Assembly: GCA_964529155.1 (NCBI GenBank)
Contig: CAZGVV010000048.1
Location: forward strand, 1-16,166
DNA length: 16,166 bases
DNA from: CAZGVV01 sp964529155
GTDB taxonomy: Bacteria; Pseudomonadota; Alphaproteobacteria; Rickettsiales; SXRF01
Direction of reading: 5' to 3'
The position numbers and the translations under genes were made by a program. The notes beneath the pieces are model-generated. The model did no database searches. It saw only the letters and a program-made list of their open reading frames with translations, and was not told the origin of the DNA. Each line of letters starts with the position of its first letter. Within the stretch, counting starts at the first letter, position 1. Positions 14,676 to 16,166 of this stretch are shown here, piece by piece.

Positions 14676-15008
14676 TTATTTTACTGTGATAGTGCCTTGC
14701 GCGCTTTTCTTATGGAAGTCACCGATAAAATGATAGGTTCCAGGTTTTAACGCAGGCACTTTAATAATAGCCTCGCTGTTACCGGGAATAATTTTTTCAA
14801 CGTCAAAATCCTCACTCTCAAACTCTTCGGGTGTGGGGTCTTGATTCTTTACGGTAATCGTTGTGCGGGTATTTGCAGGAAGTGTTATTTCGGTAGGCGA
14901 AAATTGATGATCTTTGATCACAAGCACCGGACCCGCTTCTTCGGCATATGCCGCAAAAACCGTTCCAAGACAAAGACTTGCTAGGGAAAGAACATATAAA
15001 ATACGCAT
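14676..15008 (-). CDS. Periplasmic cupredoxin-domain protein of the iron uptake locus
   Basis: The 110 residues begin with a Sec signal peptide (MRILYVLSLASLCLGTVFAAYA, cleavage probably after AYA). A single small cupredoxin fold follows (VLVIKDHQFSPTEITLPANT, TITVKNQDPTPEEFES, ALKPGTYHFIGDFHKKSAQG). Family knowledge: cupredoxins beside FTR1 permeases (FtrB type, or the N-terminal domain of EfeO) are thought to oxidise or pass on iron in the periplasm. The mature part has no cysteine, so it lacks a classical type 1 blue-copper site; His residues in KDHQF, TYHF and DFHKK are candidate metal ligands. AGGAG lies 4-5 bases before the ATG. It is the first gene of the Fur-controlled unit with the permease downstream. 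No P19-like or ferredoxin partner is in the window. Confidence 0.9.
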   Translation of the reverse strand: MRILYVLSLASLCLGTVFAAYAEEAGPVLVIKDHQFSPTEITLPANTRTTITVKNQDPTPEEFESEDFDVEKIIPGNSEAIIKVPALKPGTYHFIGDFHKKSAQGTITVK

Positions 15009-15024
15009 ACATCTCCTGAATAAT

Positions 15025-15043
15025 GAGAATGATTATCATAATC
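15025..15043 (-). promoter_or_regulatory. Fur box at the start of the iron uptake operon
   Basis: On the minus strand, GATTATGATAATCATTCTC matches the 19-base Fur consensus GATAATGATAATCATTATC at 17 positions. It directly follows the -10 element and covers the expected transcription start, the classic position for repression by iron-loaded Fur. Confidence 0.88.
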
Positions 15044-15073
15044 AGAATAGGCCTAGTGCCCGACTTTTGTCAA
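15044..15073 (-). promoter_or_regulatory. Sigma-70 type promoter of the cupredoxin-FTR1 operon
   Basis: Read on the minus strand, TTGACA (plus 15068-15073) is a perfect -35. TATTCT (plus 15044-15049), 18 bases on, is a 4/6 -10. Transcription should begin near 15037, inside the Fur box. Confidence 0.75.
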
Positions 15074-15086
15074 GAACGGGATGCGA

Positions 15087-15260
15087 TTAATTACCGCGTG
15101 AGTGACGGTCTATTATGCGACTAAACAGGTCAAGGATACGCATGCCGTCACCGTCTGGTATGCCTTTTAATTGCTTTAATTGTAAAAAACGCCGTTCTAA
15201 TCGGCGTAACCGGCGTGTTAGTTTGCGTATCTCAGGGGGTGGGCGTGTGGATGCGGTCAT
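15087..15260 (-). CDS. Possible small basic protein, 57 residues
   Basis: A minus-strand frame opens with ATG 15260, preceded by GGAG 4 bases upstream, and encodes 57 residues. These begin MTASTRPPPEIRKLTRRLRR and end IIDRHSRGN. The protein is very basic in its first half (a run of Arg/Leu/Lys suggesting one amphipathic helix, about 9-33), followed by a GIPDGDGMRILDLF segment. I do not recognise a family. Support is the good ribosome-binding site, plausible composition, and a position ending 14 bases before the -35 of the Fur-controlled promoter. A 14-bp palindrome lies 26 bases upstream of the start. It could also be a chance frame. An overlapping plus-strand frame (15215-15535) is less convincing. 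Confidence 0.5.
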   Translation of the reverse strand: MTASTRPPPEIRKLTRRLRRLERRFLQLKQLKGIPDGDGMRILDLFSRIIDRHSRGN

Positions 15261-15577
15261 ATCACTCCAATATTCGCCTTAAAGGGCGACTGCAGTCGCT
15301 TAAAATGTATTCGGAGAGCCAAATTACATCTCCGCCATGCCTGTTATGCATGTATCGGCATAAGACGATGGCATCATCTTACCCAACACAGAGCCTCGCG
15401 ATGCAGGCTAGATACTCACCGCGAACCCACGAGCTCGTTTGCCACTCAGCCGGATCCGGAATTACCGGCTTCACTTACGACAGTTACATGGAGAAATGCG
15501 CCCCGGAAGGGGGAAAATATAAAAAAAGGGAATAAACAGCTTTACGCTGACATGGAATCAGGATTTCAATAACAGAG
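15261..15577. other. Gap of about 315 bases between the small gene and the rRNA terminator: palindrome and hairpins, no secure gene
   Basis: This holds a perfect 14-bp palindrome (15286-15299), a two-step hairpin at 15334-15372 (GCCAT/ATGGC outside, TTATGC/GCATAA inside) and a 6-bp stem AGCCGG/CCGGCT at 15448-15470. A plus-strand frame runs to TAA 15535 (from ATG 15350 it gives 61 residues, including LVCHSAGSGITGFTYDSYME). It has no ribosome-binding site and no recognised similarity, so I leave it uncalled. No tRNA is recognisable here, although initiator tRNA often follows 5S in alphaproteobacterial rRNA operons. Confidence 0.5.
15286..15299. repeat. Perfect 14-bp palindrome
   Basis: GCGACTGCAGTCGC reads the same on both strands. 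It has no loop and no T-tract in either direction, so it resembles a dimeric protein-binding site more than a terminator. It lies 26 bases upstream of the 57-residue frame. Confidence 0.6.
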
Positions 15578-15607
15578 CGATAAAAATAAAAAACCGGCTT
15601 ATTAGGC
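15578..15607 (-). terminator. rRNA operon 3' end: 5S closing-stem arm followed by a U-tract
   Basis: Directly after 5S in the minus direction comes the arm GCCTAATAAGCCGG (plus 15594-15607), then TTTTTTATTTTT (A-rich at 15580-15593). The arm has no good local partner, only a 3-bp GGC/GCC. It pairs at 13 of 14 positions (with one G-U) with the segment just before 5S (15721-15734). The combination can act as a processing stem and an intrinsic terminator. Confidence 0.65.
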
Positions 15608-15720
15608 CTGGCGACGTTCTACTCTCCCATGCCTTAAGACATAGTACCATCGACGCTGAGGGCTTTCACGGTCGTGTTCGGAATGGGAACGTGTGGGACA
15701 CCCCTCGCTAAAATCACCAA
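15606..15720 (-). rRNA. rrf: 5S ribosomal RNA
   Basis: On the minus strand the sequence runs TTGGTGATTTTAGCGAGGGG at the 5' end, through the conserved CCCATTCCGAACACG and CGATGGTACTATGTC, to GGGAGAGTAG and GTCGCCAGG at the 3' end. The two ends form the nine-pair helix I. The length is about 115 bases, as expected for an alphaproteobacterial 5S, and it is complete. It is the last recognisable gene of the rRNA operon, transcribed leftward after 23S. End positions are accurate to a few bases. Confidence 0.95.
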
Positions 15721-16018
15721 GCCAAATAAACCGGCTTTTTATTCATTATAGAGGCGGATAAGGCATTGCTGCCGATAACCGCCCCTATAATAAATCGCTT
15801 ATAGAAGCGTGAGTAGGTTTTTCTGATAACTCTTTAGCTGATGCTGATTATATCTTCATATGCAAGCATTTCTGCACTGCACGTGATGATTCAGGCATCG
15901 TCTCAATGAAATGACATCTTTTAAAACTCAATTTATGGGAGGGCAGAAGCCCGACCCAGCCTTGAGCCCGCGTCTCATGTGATTTTCAGAAGAAAATCAC
16001 CGAGACAATTGAATGTTG
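15721..16018 (-). other. 23S-5S internal transcribed spacer, hairpin-rich
   Basis: About 300 bases with no tRNA and no gene. In transcription order it holds a hairpin at 15972-16006 (GTCTC/GAGAC outer, 9-bp GTGATTTTC/GAAAATCAC inner), one at 15927-15966 (CTCAA/TTGAG outer, GGGC/GCCC core), a small one at 15795-15808 (CGCTT/AAGCG), and one at 15747-15789 (11-bp TATAGAGGCGG arm with one G-U, plus inner GGCA/TGCC). These are probably processing structures for RNase III/E. The spacer is long for this position. Confidence 0.7.

Positions 16019-16166
<148 letters not shown>

Noticed and set aside
15215..15535. Plus-strand frame of up to 106 residues
   Set aside because: It has a GTG start without a ribosome-binding site, overlaps the 57-residue frame on the other strand, and shows no recognisable family. 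I could not exclude a shorter gene from ATG 15350.
15540..15605. tRNA gene after 5S
   Set aside because: No cloverleaf or TTCRA-type T-loop with CCA end could be found on the minus strand here or further left.

Overview
This window looks like chromosomal DNA from an alphaproteobacterium with a roughly balanced base composition. The evidence is the alphaproteobacterial style of RecO, ParC, RimM, TrmD and the LeuCD/LeuB/Asd set, and the 5S and 23S rRNA ends. No 16S sequence is present, so the order cannot be fixed. Two runs of ten N (3827-3836 and 5844-5853) lie inside coding regions, so this is a draft or metagenome-style assembly.

Layout, left to right. (1) 1-1543, minus strand: the 5' part of an RND efflux adaptor gene (MdtA-like), then an Hsp20 small heat-shock gene with its own intrinsic terminator and a near-consensus sigma-32 promoter. 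(2) 1667-4651, plus strand: recO and parC, three bases apart. (3) 4699-6858, minus strand: a membrane-anchored sensor with a periplasmic region, a PAS domain and an HD-GYP domain that has lost nearly all metal-ligand residues. (4) 6940-13853, plus strand: leuB, asd, a Gln-rich lipoprotein gene, rimM, trmD, rplS, leuC, leuD. These are tightly packed, with two ATGA overlaps and no visible terminator. The familiar alphaproteobacterial order rimM-trmD-rplS-leuC-leuD-leuB-asd appears circularly permuted, and rpsP is absent from in front of rimM. (5) 13795-15260, minus strand: an FTR1 iron permease and a periplasmic cupredoxin behind a promoter with a 17/19 match to the Fur box, then a possible 57-residue small protein gene. 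(6) 15594-16166, minus strand: the 3' end of an rRNA operon (23S end, a structured spacer of about 300 bases, 5S, terminator).

The least expected items are: two different hairpin elements built from 7-base tandem repeats, each filling exactly the gap between a stop codon and the next start codon (rimM/trmD and rplS/leuC); the degenerate HD-GYP sensor; the lipoprotein gene translationally coupled to rimM; and the 59-base tail-to-tail overlap of leuD with the iron permease gene. The genes serve leucine synthesis (leuBCD), aspartate-family amino acids and cell-wall precursors (asd), ribosome and tRNA maturation (rimM, trmD, rplS), DNA repair and decatenation (recO, parC), stress (Hsp20, efflux) and iron uptake. 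I do not see a clear novel defence or mobile system here. The heptad hairpins are the best candidate for something undescribed.
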